Assembly: GCA_026390345.1 (NCBI GenBank) | Contig: JAPLGD010000063.1 | Span: forward strand, 1-58,469 | DNA length: 58,469 nucleotides | From: Candidatus Bipolaricaulota bacterium | GTDB lineage: Bacteria > Bipolaricaulota > Bipolaricaulia > UBA7950 > UBA9294 | Direction: 5' to 3' | Part shown: piece after piece, positions 25,026-34,318 of the stretch | How the letters are laid out: every line of letters begins with the position of its first letter | Numbering within the stretch: position 1 is the stretch's first letter | The notes under the pieces: model-generated | Seen by the model: only the letters and a program-made list of their open reading frames with translations | What the model was told of the DNA's origin: nothing | Databases searched by the model: none | Made by a program: the position numbers and the translations under genes

Positions 25026-25198
25026 ACCTTCCTCCCTTTCTTGTCCTTGATGTAGGTAGCTGATCATACTATACAGGATTCTTGCCCATCCGTCCTGGCG
25101 CCGCGCAACCACCCCGTCCGTGGCCTCTCGCCTTGCCGCAGCTTGTTTCTCTCGGTCGCGGCGCGTTCGTATACTCATTTCGCCACTCAAGGAGGCCC

Positions 25199-26620
25199 AT
25201 GGCACGTCCCGTATTGGGTGCACGTGTTGTCTCGCTTCTCGCCCTTCTCGTCTTGTGGGTGTCCGCCTCGACCTTCGCGGAGACGCACTACATCCTGTCG
25301 CTCGACGTGGACTACAACTCCGGAACCTACGAGGGGACTCTCGCCGTCACGTACGGAAACCCGGCCCCTGAACCTCTCGCAGAGCTCTTCTTCCGGCTCT
25401 ACCCGAACGCAGCGACCCTCTACTCGGGGTCGTCGGTCGAGATCCTCGACGCACGCGTCGGGGACACTCCGGTTGAGACGGCGCTCTACGTCGACGACAC
25501 CGTGCTCATGGTGCCGCTGCCCAAACCTCTCCCTCCCACGCAGACGACGTCCGTGACCCTCACCTTCCGCGGTCGGGCGTCTCTCCGCCTCGACGCCAAT
25601 CCCCCGGTCACGCACGAGTACGGAATCCTTACGAAGACGCCGTACGCGCTTGTCCTGACGTCGTTCTATCCGCTCCTTGCCCCGTACCTCGACGAGGGAT
25701 GGGCTCTCGACCCGGTTGGCGGAATCGGAGACGCGCTCTTCTCCGAGGCGTCCTCCTACGACGTCACGGTCCGCGTCGATCGGCTCCCGACGCCGATCGC
25801 GTCGGGGTTCCTCGTCGACGCCGTCCAGGACGGAGACGCGGTCATCTACCGCTTCGCCGCCGACCACGCGCGCGATTTCTCGCTTGTCCTCGTGAGTGAC
25901 GGGCGCATCCCGCGCCGCGCCTCGGTCGACGATCTCAGCGTTCGCGTTTGGTTCGGGCCGGACCACGCGACGGCCGCGAACCGAGCCCTGGAGAAAGCCC
26001 GTGCCGCCGTGACGCTTTACCAGGGCCTCATCGGCCCCCTCCCGTACGATGAGATCGACATCGTGGAGGTTCCCCTCCAACACATCGGCGGCGTGGAGCT
26101 CACCGGGCTCGTTCTTCTCTCGGAAACCTACACGACGGATCCCTACGACCTCTTCTTCGACATCCTCGTCTCGCACGAGCTCGCACATGAGTGGTTCTAC
26201 GCCGCAGTCGGCAACGACCCGGTGGAGACGCCTTGGTTGGACGAAGGGTTGGCGACCTACCTCTCGAACGTCTTCCTCGCGGAAGCGGACTCGCCCGACA
26301 TCGCCGCCGGCGAGCGCGACCGCTGGGCGCGCTCCGCGGAGCTTGCTCGGAGCGCCCACCCGGAGATTCCCGTGACGGCTCCCTTGTACGATTTCCCGGA
26401 CAGCAGCACGTACAGCGCCCTCGCCTACTCGGGGGTCGCCTTCGAGCTCGGGGCTATCCGAGAGCGCATCGGCGACGACGCGTTCTTCGCCGCTCTCTCC
26501 GACTACTACCGAACGTCCCTCTTCTCCATTGCCACTCCCCTTGACCTGCGCCGCTCGTTCGAAGCCGCCTGCGGATGTGCGATCGACGGAGCCTTGTTCC
26601 CCGGCACGGGGACTCCCTGA
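25199..26620 (+). CDS. Exported M1-family metallopeptidase
   Basis: A 473-residue peptidase with a signal peptide (VVSLLALLVLWVSASTFA), an N-terminal beta domain typical of M1 aminopeptidases, and a gluzincin site HELAH (326-330) with the third zinc ligand Glu349 in WLDEG, an HEXXH-x18-E arrangement. The usual GxMEN exopeptidase motif appears as IGGVELTGL, so the N-terminus-binding Glu may be kept while the Met and Asn are not. AAGGAGG lies just before the ATG; a TATACT box is at 25170-25175. It starts a run of exported proteins on this strand. Confidence 0.86.
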   Translation: MARPVLGARVVSLLALLVLWVSASTFAETHYILSLDVDYNSGTYEGTLAVTYGNPAPEPLAELFFRLYPNAATLYSGSSVEILDARVGDTPVETALYVDDTVLMVPLPKPLPPTQTTSVTLTFRGRASLRLDANPPVTHEYGILTKTPYALVLTSFYPLLAPYLDEGWALDPVGGIGDALFSEASSYDVTVRVDRLPTPIASGFLVDAVQDGDAVIYRFAADHARDFSLVLVSDGRIPRRASVDDLSVRVWFGPDHATAANRALEKARAAVTLYQGLIGPLPYDEIDIVEVPLQHIGGVELTGLVLLSETYTTDPYDLFFDILVSHELAHEWFYAAVGNDPVETPWLDEGLATYLSNVFLAEADSPDIAAGERDRWARSAELARSAHPEIPVTAPLYDFPDSSTYSALAYSGVAFELGAIRERIGDDAFFAALSDYYRTSLFSIATPLDLRRSFEAACGCAIDGALFPGTGTP

Positions 26621-26706
26621 GGCGCAACGCGACAGAAACTCGGTTGCCTACCGGGGGTATGTACGACGTACTTGTCTAGTTGATATGTCGGATGAAGGAG
26701 GCAGAG

Positions 26707-27501
26707 ATGAGAAGAAGGGTTAGCGCGCTGAAGTGGGCCGCGACGTGCGTCGCGGTCGTCTGCTCCGCGGTGGCCGTCGCCGGAAGCCCCACGGTTCTCT
26801 CCCCATCGCTCTACTACCTGTTCCCCGCCGAAGGCGTCCGGACGGACGTCCAGACGCTCAGTCAGGCCGCGCAGTCGGCGGGATACGTCGTGATCACTTT
26901 CTCCGGCGACACCGCGACGGCGTTCCGAGACTCGAAACCGGCCGAGGGTGACATCGCCGCTCTCCTGGGTGAGGCGCACGTCCTGGTCCTTGACGGAGAT
27001 CGCTTCCTTCTCCACTCCGAGCTCTCCGGGATCTCGTACTCGCTCCGCCCTGCCGCTAAGGGCATGGAGCTGGTCATCTCGACGGAGCAGGACACAACAG
27101 TGTTCGACGCCCTCGCGGCCATCTTCGGGGAGCTTCAGGACCTCGGCGTCCTCGGAATGAACATCGACCTCGAGGCCGCACAGTCCTTCTCCGCGACGAG
27201 CCTGAAAGGACCCGTCGCTCCCCCGGGTGTTGCGCTCGACTCGGCTCTCTACGACCTGGTCGTCGCCCGGGACTGGTTCTCGTATGCAACCGACAAAGGT
27301 GTCCCACTCTCGGGCCTCCGCATCGAAGTCGTGGCGGAGCTCGCCGCGGGAGCCACGTTCCCTGAGGCGTTCGCGCCGTACGTTGTCTCGGAGACCGACC
27401 GACTGATGAAGCTCGTCCTTCCGATCGACCAGTTGGTTCCGCTCGCCAAGGAGGGCGCCATCGGGTACGTGCGGCTTCCGCTGCACCCGGTCGCGCCGTA
27501 G
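26707..27501 (+). CDS. Secreted protein sharing a domain with the adjacent subtilase
   Basis: A 264-residue protein with a signal peptide (LKWAATCVAVVCSAVAVAGS). No named family is recognised. Its last 65 residues, with LMKLVLPIDQLVPLA and YVRLPLHPVAP, align with residues about 225-300 of the following subtilase (LIKITVPIGQLAALA ... FIRPPYTPYAL). In the subtilase that segment directly precedes the catalytic domain, where a pro-region would lie. This protein may therefore be a stand-alone pro-region, inhibitor or chaperone for the protease (inference). GGAGG lies six bases before the ATG at 26707. It ends 8 nt before the subtilase gene. Confidence 0.7.
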   Translation: MRRRVSALKWAATCVAVVCSAVAVAGSPTVLSPSLYYLFPAEGVRTDVQTLSQAAQSAGYVVITFSGDTATAFRDSKPAEGDIAALLGEAHVLVLDGDRFLLHSELSGISYSLRPAAKGMELVISTEQDTTVFDALAAIFGELQDLGVLGMNIDLEAAQSFSATSLKGPVAPPGVALDSALYDLVVARDWFSYATDKGVPLSGLRIEVVAELAAGATFPEAFAPYVVSETDRLMKLVLPIDQLVPLAKEGAIGYVRLPLHPVAP

Positions 27502-27509
27502 GGGGAGTC

Positions 27510-30500
27510 ATGAAGCGCATCGTTCTTCTCGCCGTCTTCTTCGTTGCGACCTTCGCGCTCGGCGCGTGGTCGGCGAACCCGTTCGTCGTCGGAGTCGAGC
27601 AGTCCACCAAGGACGCGTGGAAGACCGTCACGTCGCAGTTTGAGGCGGCCACGGGTGTCCCCGTGACGATTCAGCCGATCGCCCTCAACTCGATCGCACA
27701 GCAGATTCTCCAGTCGGCCGCGAAGTCGACCAAGCTCCAGTTCGTTATGATCCAGACGAGCTGGACGTCGTACCTCGCGCGCTACCTTCAGGACCTGACG
27801 GAAGTCGATTCCCAGTTGCGCGCCGCGGGGATCGCCCCGGTGGTCGATGCCGGTCGCACTCTCGGCGTTCCGATTCCGTTCGCCGAGGGCTGGATCCTCT
27901 CCGTCCTCGTGTGGCCCGACGATCGCGCGTCCGCGGTCCAGTTCCTGATCGCCGCCGGCGGCGGCACGCCCACGGCGACCGCACCCGTGACGACCAAGGA
28001 GACCACGACGAAGGCCATCCCGCCCGGGAAGTTGGCCGTCGCCCAGCACAACCCCAAGGTCGACGGAGCGCTCGAAAGCCTCATCGCTGCCGCGCAATCC
28101 GCGTTGACGACCGCTGCTGTTTCGGCCCTCTCCGCGCTTCCGGCCACCGCTAGGGCGGGCGTCGACCGCGTTGCCAAAGCGCTCGGCGTTCCGTTCTCAG
28201 CAGAGAGCGCCACGGTGACGGTGGTCCTCGAGTCGCGCCCAGGTCGATCCAGCTCGTCGAACGTCGCGGCGCTGTCGGCGCTCGGCGTGAGCGGCTCGTC
28301 CGTCGAGGCGTCGTCCTCCTTGATCAAGATCACGGTTCCGATCGGACAACTCGCAGCACTCGCCTCGCAACTGACAGGCGTCTCGTTCATCCGCCCGCCG
28401 TACACGCCCTACGCCCTCGGCACGGCAAGCCAAGGCGTCGCCGCCATCAACGCGACGGCATACCACACCGCGGGCTTCCGCGGGGCAGGGACCAAGGTCG
28501 CCGTCATCGACCTCGGCTTCTCCGGCCTCTCCGCAGCGCAGTCGCGTGGCGACCTGCCGGCCGGCGCCGTGCAGAATGACTTGACGGGAACCGGAATCCA
28601 GAGTGGCATCTCGCACGGGACCGCTGTAGCGGAAATCGTGTACGACATCGCTCCCGACGCGCAGCTCTACCTGCTCAAGATCGCCGACGAGGTCGACCTC
28701 GACGCCGCGGTCACGTACTGCCTCGACAACGGGATCGACATCATCAACCACTCCCTCGGCTGGTACAACACGAACAACTACGACGGCACGGGAACCATCT
28801 GCGACATCGCCCGCCGGGCGACGAACGGCGGCATCCTCTGGGTGAACGCCGCCGGTAACGAGGCGCAGAGCCACTGGGAAGGCGCATTCGTCGACGGGAA
28901 TAGCGACGGGTGGAACGACCAAGAGATCACCCTCTACGTCTCAAGCGGATCCCCGATCATCCTCTACATGACGTGGAATGATTGGCCGCAGTCGGCGACC
29001 GACTACGACCTTTACCTGTACGATCCGTCCGGGACCCTCGCGGCGTCTTCGACCAAGAACCAGACGGGGACCGAAGAGCCGACCGAGTCGATCCAAACCA
29101 CGGCAACTCAGAGTGGCACCTATCGAATCCGATTCCAGGGCGCGGGCTCGAAGAGCCTAGAGATCTACAGCCTCTACCAGGGGCTCACGCCCTACGTCTC
29201 GAGCAGCTCGCTCCTCGCCCCCGCCGACCTCGCGGAGGCCGTCACGGTGGCGGCCATCAACTACGCGAGCTACGCGACAGGGCCCCAGGAGCCGTACAGC
29301 TCTCAAGGGCCCACGAACGACGGACGGACGAAGCCCGATCTCGCCTGTCCGGACAATGTCACGACGGGAACGGCTCCGTTCACGACGTTCCCCGGCACCT
29401 CGGGTGCCGCGCCGCACGCGGCCGGAGCTGCGGCGCTCCTCCTGTCTCGGCAGCCGACCCTCTCCGGGACCGCCCTTCGCGCTCAGCTCCTCGCGAACAC
29501 CGTCGCCATGGGAAGCGCGAATATCTACGGGCAGGGCCGCCTCGTCTTGCAGACACCCAGTGCGCCGAATCAGGCGCCGACCGCATCCTTCACGTACTCG
29601 CCATCTGCGCCGGCCATCGGAACAACCGTGTCGTTCAACGCCTCGGCTTCGTCCGATTCGGACGGGTCCATCGTCGCCTACACGTGGAGCTTCGGGGATG
29701 GTGTGACCGGCTCCGGAGTCACCGCATCCCACGCGTACGCCGCCGCAGGCGCCTACACCGTCGGACTGACCGTGCAGGATGACGATGGCGCCACAAACTC
29801 GACGACCCGCACCGTCACCGTCGCAGCGATTCCAAATCAAGCGCCGACCGCATCCTTCACGTTCTCACCGTCCGCGCCCTCTGTCGGCACGGGCGTGTCG
29901 TTCAACGCGTCGGCCTCGACCGATCCGGACGGGTCGATCGTCGCCTACATGTGGAGCTTCGGGGATGGTGTGACCGGCTCCGGTGTCACCCCGTCGCACG
30001 CCTATGCCGCCGCCGGCACCTACACCGTCGGACTGACCGTGCAGGACGACGACGGCGCGACAAACTCGACGACCCGCACTGTGAGCGTCGCAGCGATTCC
30101 AAATCAAGCGCCGACCGCATCCTTCACGTTCTCGCCGTCCGCACCCGCGGTCGGAACAGTCGTGTCGTTCAACGCGTCGGCTTCGTCCGATTCGGACGGG
30201 GCCATCGTCGCCTACACGTGGAGCTTCGGAGACGGCGCGACCGGCTCCGGGGTCACCGCATCCCACGCATACGCAGCCGCCGGCACATACACCGCCGGAC
30301 TGACTGTGCAGGACGACGACGGCGCGACAAACTCGACAACCCGCGCGGTCCCAGTTCAGACCCCGGCGATGTCGGACCTGGTGGTCACGGGCCTCTCCTA
30401 CGCGCCCACAAACCCGACGCTCGGCCAGCAGGTCTCGTTCACGGTCAGCGTCGCGAACCAAGGGACCGCAGCCGCCGGGCAGTTCCGCGTTCTCCTCGAC

Positions 30501-32561
30501 GGCGGGCTCTCCTCCAGTTCCACCTACGTGGCGCAGCTCGCGGCGGGAGCCACCAAGTCCCTCACGTTCTCTCTGCAACTCGGGTCAAGCCCGCAGACGT
30601 TCACGGCCCGCGCGGACGATCTCGGCCAGATGGCGGAGTCGAACGAGTCGAACAACACGCGCACCGTCACGATTAGCGCGGTAACACCTCCGCCGACCGC
30701 GGAGGCCGGAGGTCCCTACATCGGGAATGCGGGAGCTCCGATCGCGTTCAACGGCTCCGCCTCGAGCGGATCCATCACGACCTACTCCTGGTCGTTCGGC
30801 GACGGGACCGCGGCCCAAGGTGTTGCACCAAGCCACGCCTACGCCGCTCCCGGCACGTATACCGTGACGTTGACCGTCGCGGGCCCCGGCGGCCAGTCGT
30901 CGGACACGGCCCCCGCCTCGGTCAGTGCGATCACGCCTCCTCCGACCGCCGAGGCCGGTGGCCCGTACGCAGGCACCGTCGGAGTCCCGATCGTTCTCAA
31001 CGGGTCCGCGTCGAGCGGATCCATCACGACCTACTCCTGGTCGTTCGGCGACGGGACGACGGCCCAAGGTGTTGCACCAAGCCACGCCTACGCCGCTCCC
31101 AGCGCGTACACGGCGACCCTGACGGTCTACGGTCCGGGAGGGCCATCGTCGGACTCGGCCAACGTTTCGGTCGTCGCCGCTCAGCCCGCCCTCGCCGCGA
31201 GCGTGGCGGTCTCCAAGTCCACGTATCAGGTCGGCGAGTCGATGTCGCTCTCGATCACGACGAACCGCACGGCGTACCTCTACCTCTGTGAGGTCCGCGC
31301 CGACCAGCGTGTTCTCCTCATCTACCCGAACCGCTACCAGCCGAACAACCTCCAGGGCGCGGGAACTCTAGCGATCCCCGGGCCCGGATACTCGCTCCGC
31401 GTGGCGGAGCCGGTGGGCAACGAAGCGTTCTACTTGTTCGCCGCGACGGCGCCGATCCCGGGATTCCCCACGTCGTTCGGGTCGGACTTCCCGGTCCTCA
31501 GCACGTCACCCGATGCGTTCCGCAACAACGTGCTCGCCACGATGCAGTCTCTCGTCCCGAGCGCTGACCGGACCTTCGCCTCTCAGGCGTTCTCCGTTGT
31601 CGCGGCACCCCCCTCCGGGGGAACGTTGCGTGTCGTGACGACGCCGGCCGGGGCAACGGTCCGAGTTGACGGATCCTCCATCGGAACGGCTCCCGTTGAA
31701 CGAACCAACGTCGCCGCGGGTTTGCACACGGTGCAGCTCTCCCTGTCGGGATACCAGGTGGAGACGCGTCAAGTGTCGATCCAAGCAGGGGCGACGACGA
31801 CTCTGACGGTCACCCTCACTCCGCTGCCGACGAACCAACCGCCGACGGCCTCGTTCTCGTTCACGCCAGCCTCCCCGCTCGCCGGGCAGCCGGTGACGTT
31901 CGACGCTTCTGCGTCGTCTGATCCCGACGGATCGATCGGCTCGTACGCGTGGGACTTCGGAGATGGGACGGGCGCGACGGGGGTCTCTCCGTCGCACGCC
32001 TACGCCGCGACGGGGAACTTCACCGTCGTCCTCACCGTCACCGACAACGGAGGGCTGTCCGGCTCGACGTCTAGGTCGGTGGCCGTCGCCTCGGTGCCGG
32101 TCATCGAGGACGCCGCTTGGGTCTTCCCCGTCCTCCCGACGACAGCGTCCGAGGGATGGAGCGACGCGGCGCTCGCGATCGACGGCAATCTTACGACGGG
32201 GGCCAAGCACGCAGAGACGAAGACCAGCTGGACGAAGGACATCACGTTCGTCGCTCCCGGCGGGGGACTCTTCTGCGACGGCATCCGGTTCCGCGCCTCG
32301 TTCCCTGAGCCGGGACACATCGTCTCGCCGGGGGGCGCCGCCGGCCAGACCTACGAGCTCAGCCTAACGTGGCAAGTCGAGGTGAGGACGGCGACGGGAT
32401 GGTCCAAGGTCTACGAGGGTCCGTCCGTGCGGGGCCAATGGATCGACACCCGCTTCGCTGCGCAGACCGTCCTCGAGATCCGACTTCGGGCTCGTGCGGA
32501 CCGGTACAACGGCCTCCAGCCGGTCCTCCTGGAGGTCAATCTCCACAACGCGTCTTCGTAG
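27510..32561 (+). CDS. Giant exported S8 subtilase with PKD, CARDB, DUF4384 and PEGA domains
   Basis: A 1683-residue exported protein. Order: signal peptide (1-21); a region like an ABC solute-binding protein (about 22-150); a low-complexity linker; a pro-like segment (about 225-300); the S8 catalytic domain with Asp334 (VAVIDLG), His369 (SHGTAVAE) and Ser631 (GTSGAAPHAAG); three PKD repeats (687-953); a CARDB-like domain (about 954-1058); two PKD repeats (1059-1223); a DUF4384-like domain (about 1224-1366); a PEGA domain (about 1368-1443); a sixth PKD repeat (about 1445-1530); and a beta-rich C-terminal domain. The catalytic triad is complete. It is probably a surface or secreted protease for large substrates. 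No anchor motif is seen. Confidence 0.85.
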   Translation: MKRIVLLAVFFVATFALGAWSANPFVVGVEQSTKDAWKTVTSQFEAATGVPVTIQPIALNSIAQQILQSAAKSTKLQFVMIQTSWTSYLARYLQDLTEVDSQLRAAGIAPVVDAGRTLGVPIPFAEGWILSVLVWPDDRASAVQFLIAAGGGTPTATAPVTTKETTTKAIPPGKLAVAQHNPKVDGALESLIAAAQSALTTAAVSALSALPATARAGVDRVAKALGVPFSAESATVTVVLESRPGRSSSSNVAALSALGVSGSSVEASSSLIKITVPIGQLAALASQLTGVSFIRPPYTPYALGTASQGVAAINATAYHTAGFRGAGTKVAVIDLGFSGLSAAQSRGDLPAGAVQNDLTGTGIQSGISHGTAVAEIVYDIAPDAQLYLLKIADEVDLDAAVTYCLDNGIDIINHSLGWYNTNNYDGTGTICDIARRATNGGILWVNAAGNEAQSHWEGAFVDGNSDGWNDQEITLYVSSGSPIILYMTWNDWPQSATDYDLYLYDPSGTLAASSTKNQTGTEEPTESIQTTATQSGTYRIRFQGAGSKSLEIYSLYQGLTPYVSSSSLLAPADLAEAVTVAAINYASYATGPQEPYSSQGPTNDGRTKPDLACPDNVTTGTAPFTTFPGTSGAAPHAAGAAALLLSRQPTLSGTALRAQLLANTVAMGSANIYGQGRLVLQTPSAPNQAPTASFTYSPSAPAIGTTVSFNASASSDSDGSIVAYTWSFGDGVTGSGVTASHAYAAAGAYTVGLTVQDDDGATNSTTRTVTVAAIPNQAPTASFTFSPSAPSVGTGVSFNASASTDPDGSIVAYMWSFGDGVTGSGVTPSHAYAAAGTYTVGLTVQDDDGATNSTTRTVSVAAIPNQAPTASFTFSPSAPAVGTVVSFNASASSDSDGAIVAYTWSFGDGATGSGVTASHAYAAAGTYTAGLTVQDDDGATNSTTRAVPVQTPAMSDLVVTGLSYAPTNPTLGQQVSFTVSVANQGTAAAGQFRVLLDGGLSSSSTYVAQLAAGATKSLTFSLQLGSSPQTFTARADDLGQMAESNESNNTRTVTISAVTPPPTAEAGGPYIGNAGAPIAFNGSASSGSITTYSWSFGDGTAAQGVAPSHAYAAPGTYTVTLTVAGPGGQSSDTAPASVSAITPPPTAEAGGPYAGTVGVPIVLNGSASSGSITTYSWSFGDGTTAQGVAPSHAYAAPSAYTATLTVYGPGGPSSDSANVSVVAAQPALAASVAVSKSTYQVGESMSLSITTNRTAYLYLCEVRADQRVLLIYPNRYQPNNLQGAGTLAIPGPGYSLRVAEPVGNEAFYLFAATAPIPGFPTSFGSDFPVLSTSPDAFRNNVLATMQSLVPSADRTFASQAFSVVAAPPSGGTLRVVTTPAGATVRVDGSSIGTAPVERTNVAAGLHTVQLSLSGYQVETRQVSIQAGATTTLTVTLTPLPTNQPPTASFSFTPASPLAGQPVTFDASASSDPDGSIGSYAWDFGDGTGATGVSPSHAYAATGNFTVVLTVTDNGGLSGSTSRSVAVASVPVIEDAAWVFPVLPTTASEGWSDAALAIDGNLTTGAKHAETKTSWTKDITFVAPGGGLFCDGIRFRASFPEPGHIVSPGGAAGQTYELSLTWQVEVRTATGWSKVYEGPSVRGQWIDTRFAAQTVLEIRLRARADRYNGLQPVLLEVNLHNASS
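29568..30362 (+). repeat. Three tandem 267-bp PKD-coding repeats
   Basis: Near-identical units begin at 29568, 29835 and 30102, each encoding an 89-residue PKD domain from NQAPTASFT to the next NQAPTASFT. The exact period and high DNA identity point to recent duplication and a recombination-prone region. A second pair of PKD units, 249 bp apart, starts at 30684 and 30933. Confidence 0.85.
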
Positions 32562-32710
32562 AGCTGACGCCATGGCGGCGAGGGGGCCTCGTGCTCTCTC
32601 GCCGCCTCTCTTCCCTCCGACGGCCTCGGATTGACGCTCCTGCCTTGCCCGTGCCAGTATCTGTCTACACTTCGACGGAAGGCGGAGACGCCGGTTGCAG
32701 GGAGGAATGG

Positions 32711-33898
32711 GTGGCACGCGGGGTCATGATTGTCGTCGCGCTTCTGGTTCTCGACGTGACGTGCACGGCGACTCAGGCTCCCTCCCCGTGGCTCTGGAGC
32801 CCGTACCTCGGCGCCGTCGGGGCCGACTTCGTCGCCATCTCGTGGAAGACGGCCCGCCCCGTCACCATCGACGTTCGCTACGCTCGGGTCGCGGAGGGAT
32901 CCGCGGCGGAGCCTTGGGACGAGACGCTGACCTTCGAACGGCAACAGGGAATCGGCGAGATCTGGCTTCGCGGCCTCGTCCCCGGCTCGACGTATCGCTA
33001 CCAAGTCACAGCGTACGAAGGGGCGGCGACCTATCCCACGGCGCTCGGGACGTTCCACATCCCGGCTGAGGATCCCTCCGCTTTCACGTTCCTGTCGTAC
33101 GGGGAGACGCGCCTCCTGGCCGATCGACACAAGCTGGTCGCGGACGCCATGGCAGAAGATGAGCCCGAGGCGGCGTTCGTCGTTCACGTCGGAGGCCTCG
33201 TCGAGTCGCCTGACACCGCGCAGTACACGAACCTCTTCTGGGCCATCGGCATGCTCGCCGGCTCCCACCCGTACCTCCCCGTTCACGACGAGGCCCGCCT
33301 CGTCGGAGAGGAGTACTTCAGAACGTTCGCTCTTCCTGTCGGCGGCGGCGAAAGCGCCGAGCAGTGGTGGTCGCTCGACTACGGCGCTGTCCACGTCGTT
33401 GGCCTCGACTCGACTCTCGTCGGGTCGGAGTCGGAGTCGGAGGCCGCCATGCGAGAAGAGATCGCGTGGCTGAGCGAGGATCTGGCTCGGTCCGCCCCGA
33501 CCGGTCGCTTCCTCGTCGTCTTCTGCAGTGCCCCCCTCTACAGCGCCTGCCCCCGCGCCGCCTCCCAGACCCTGCGAGACGCCTGGGAGGCTCTCTTCCT
33601 CGAGTACGGCGTGGACGTTGTCGTCTCCGGCGGTGGAAGCGGCTACGAGCACATCTTCCGGAACGGGATCCACTACGTGGTCACGGCAGGCGGCGGCGGG
33701 CCGTTGGAGCCGACGACCTGCGACTCCACCCCGGGTACGGTCTCCCGACGTGCGAATGTGCTGCACTACCTTCGCTTTGCGGTTTCGGATGGCATACTGC
33801 GCGTCGAGGCCGTCCCGGTTGCGTGGGTCACCGACGACGATGCGCTCCCGACACCGAACGCAGAGCCTATGGACTCGTTCGTCGTGGGAGAAAGCTAG
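32711..33898 (+). CDS. Purple-acid-phosphatase-like protein lacking metal ligands
   Basis: A 395-residue exported protein with a signal peptide-like N-terminus, a fibronectin-like domain (WLWSPYLGAVGADFVAISWKT ... GLVPGSTYRYQVTAY) and a calcineurin-like domain recognisable by FVVHVG, LPVHDEA, WWSLDYGAVHVVGLD, VVVSGGGSGYEH and YVVTAGGGGPLEP. All usual metal-binding motifs are changed: GD-x to GET, GDLV to GGLV, GNHE to VHDE, the His-Pro loop to SAP, and GHxH to GGGS. The fold is likely kept but not catalysis. The GTG start at 32711 has GGGAGGA seven bases upstream and gives a compact signal peptide. It follows the subtilase by about 150 bp. Confidence 0.78.
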   Translation: MARGVMIVVALLVLDVTCTATQAPSPWLWSPYLGAVGADFVAISWKTARPVTIDVRYARVAEGSAAEPWDETLTFERQQGIGEIWLRGLVPGSTYRYQVTAYEGAATYPTALGTFHIPAEDPSAFTFLSYGETRLLADRHKLVADAMAEDEPEAAFVVHVGGLVESPDTAQYTNLFWAIGMLAGSHPYLPVHDEARLVGEEYFRTFALPVGGGESAEQWWSLDYGAVHVVGLDSTLVGSESESEAAMREEIAWLSEDLARSAPTGRFLVVFCSAPLYSACPRAASQTLRDAWEALFLEYGVDVVVSGGGSGYEHIFRNGIHYVVTAGGGGPLEPTTCDSTPGTVSRRANVLHYLRFAVSDGILRVEAVPVAWVTDDDALPTPNAEPMDSFVVGES

Positions 33899-33906
33899 CG
33901 GAGAAG

Positions 33907-33927
33907 ATCCCGCCGACACCGCGGGAT
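33907..33927. terminator. Possible bidirectional hairpin between the phosphatase-like gene and tRNA-Pro
   Basis: ATCCCGC and GCGGGAT pair around a seven-base loop. Neither side has a good T-run (CTTCTCC on the minus side), so termination would be weak. Confidence 0.4.
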
Positions 33928-33931
33928 TGGC

Positions 33932-34008
33932 TGGTCGGGACGCCGGGATTTGAACCCGGGACCTCTTGCACCCCAAGCAAGCACGCTACCAGGCTGCGCC
34001 ACGTCCCG
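33932..34008 (-). tRNA. tRNA-Pro (GGG anticodon)
   Basis: The minus strand reads a full cloverleaf: acceptor CGGGACG pairing with CGTCCCG, D-arm GGCGCAGCCTGGTAGC, anticodon stem-loop CTTGC-TTGGGGT-GCAAG giving anticodon GGG, T-arm CCGGGTTCAAATCCCGG, discriminator A and an encoded CCA (33932-33934). Length is 77 nt with CCA. It decodes CCC and stands alone between the secreted-protein cluster and the ECF operon. Confidence 0.95.
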
Positions 34009-34081
34009 TTCGGATCTATGGTATCCCGCGCGGTCGGCCCCGACAAACCCCGTCCTCGCGGCAGCGCACGGCCCGGCCGGC

Positions 34082-34318
34082 CTAGTCCGAATCGTCGCCG
34101 CGCCGCACGTCCCGCCGGAATAGCCCGGTGATCGAGATCCCTTGGGCGTACTGCTCCGTCAAGTCGTCCGCGTCCCTCTCCGAGAGCCCCGCACGCCGCA
34201 GCTCGAGGTAGAACCGGCGGACGGCACGGCGGCTCATGCACGCCGTTCCGATCGCTACACCCCCCACGGACCCGACGAGACGGGCAATCGAGCCCGCAGC
34301 GCACACGCCGGAGATCAC
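34082..34318 (-). CDS. Small helical protein, last gene of the ECF operon
   Basis: A 78-residue protein of unknown function. Its GTG start overlaps the preceding stop as GTGA, which favours it over the TTG at 34327 or the ATG at 34237. It has a hydrophobic N-terminal half (GSIARLVGSVGGVAIGTAC), which may insert in a membrane, and then FYLELRRAGLSERDADDLTE. That segment resembles FYKKLVDAGIPREDAMDMAR of the gene before it. The pair therefore look like relatives, with different N-termini. Confidence 0.65.
   Translation of the reverse strand: MISGVCAAGSIARLVGSVGGVAIGTACMSRRAVRRFYLELRRAGLSERDADDLTEQYAQGISITGLFRRDVRRGDDSD

Noticed and set aside
32411-33976. 521-residue minus-strand ORF over the phosphatase-like gene and tRNA-Pro
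   Set aside because: It runs through a tRNA gene and has Arg/Asp/Glu-rich shadow composition, while the plus-strand frame has a signal peptide and a known fold.
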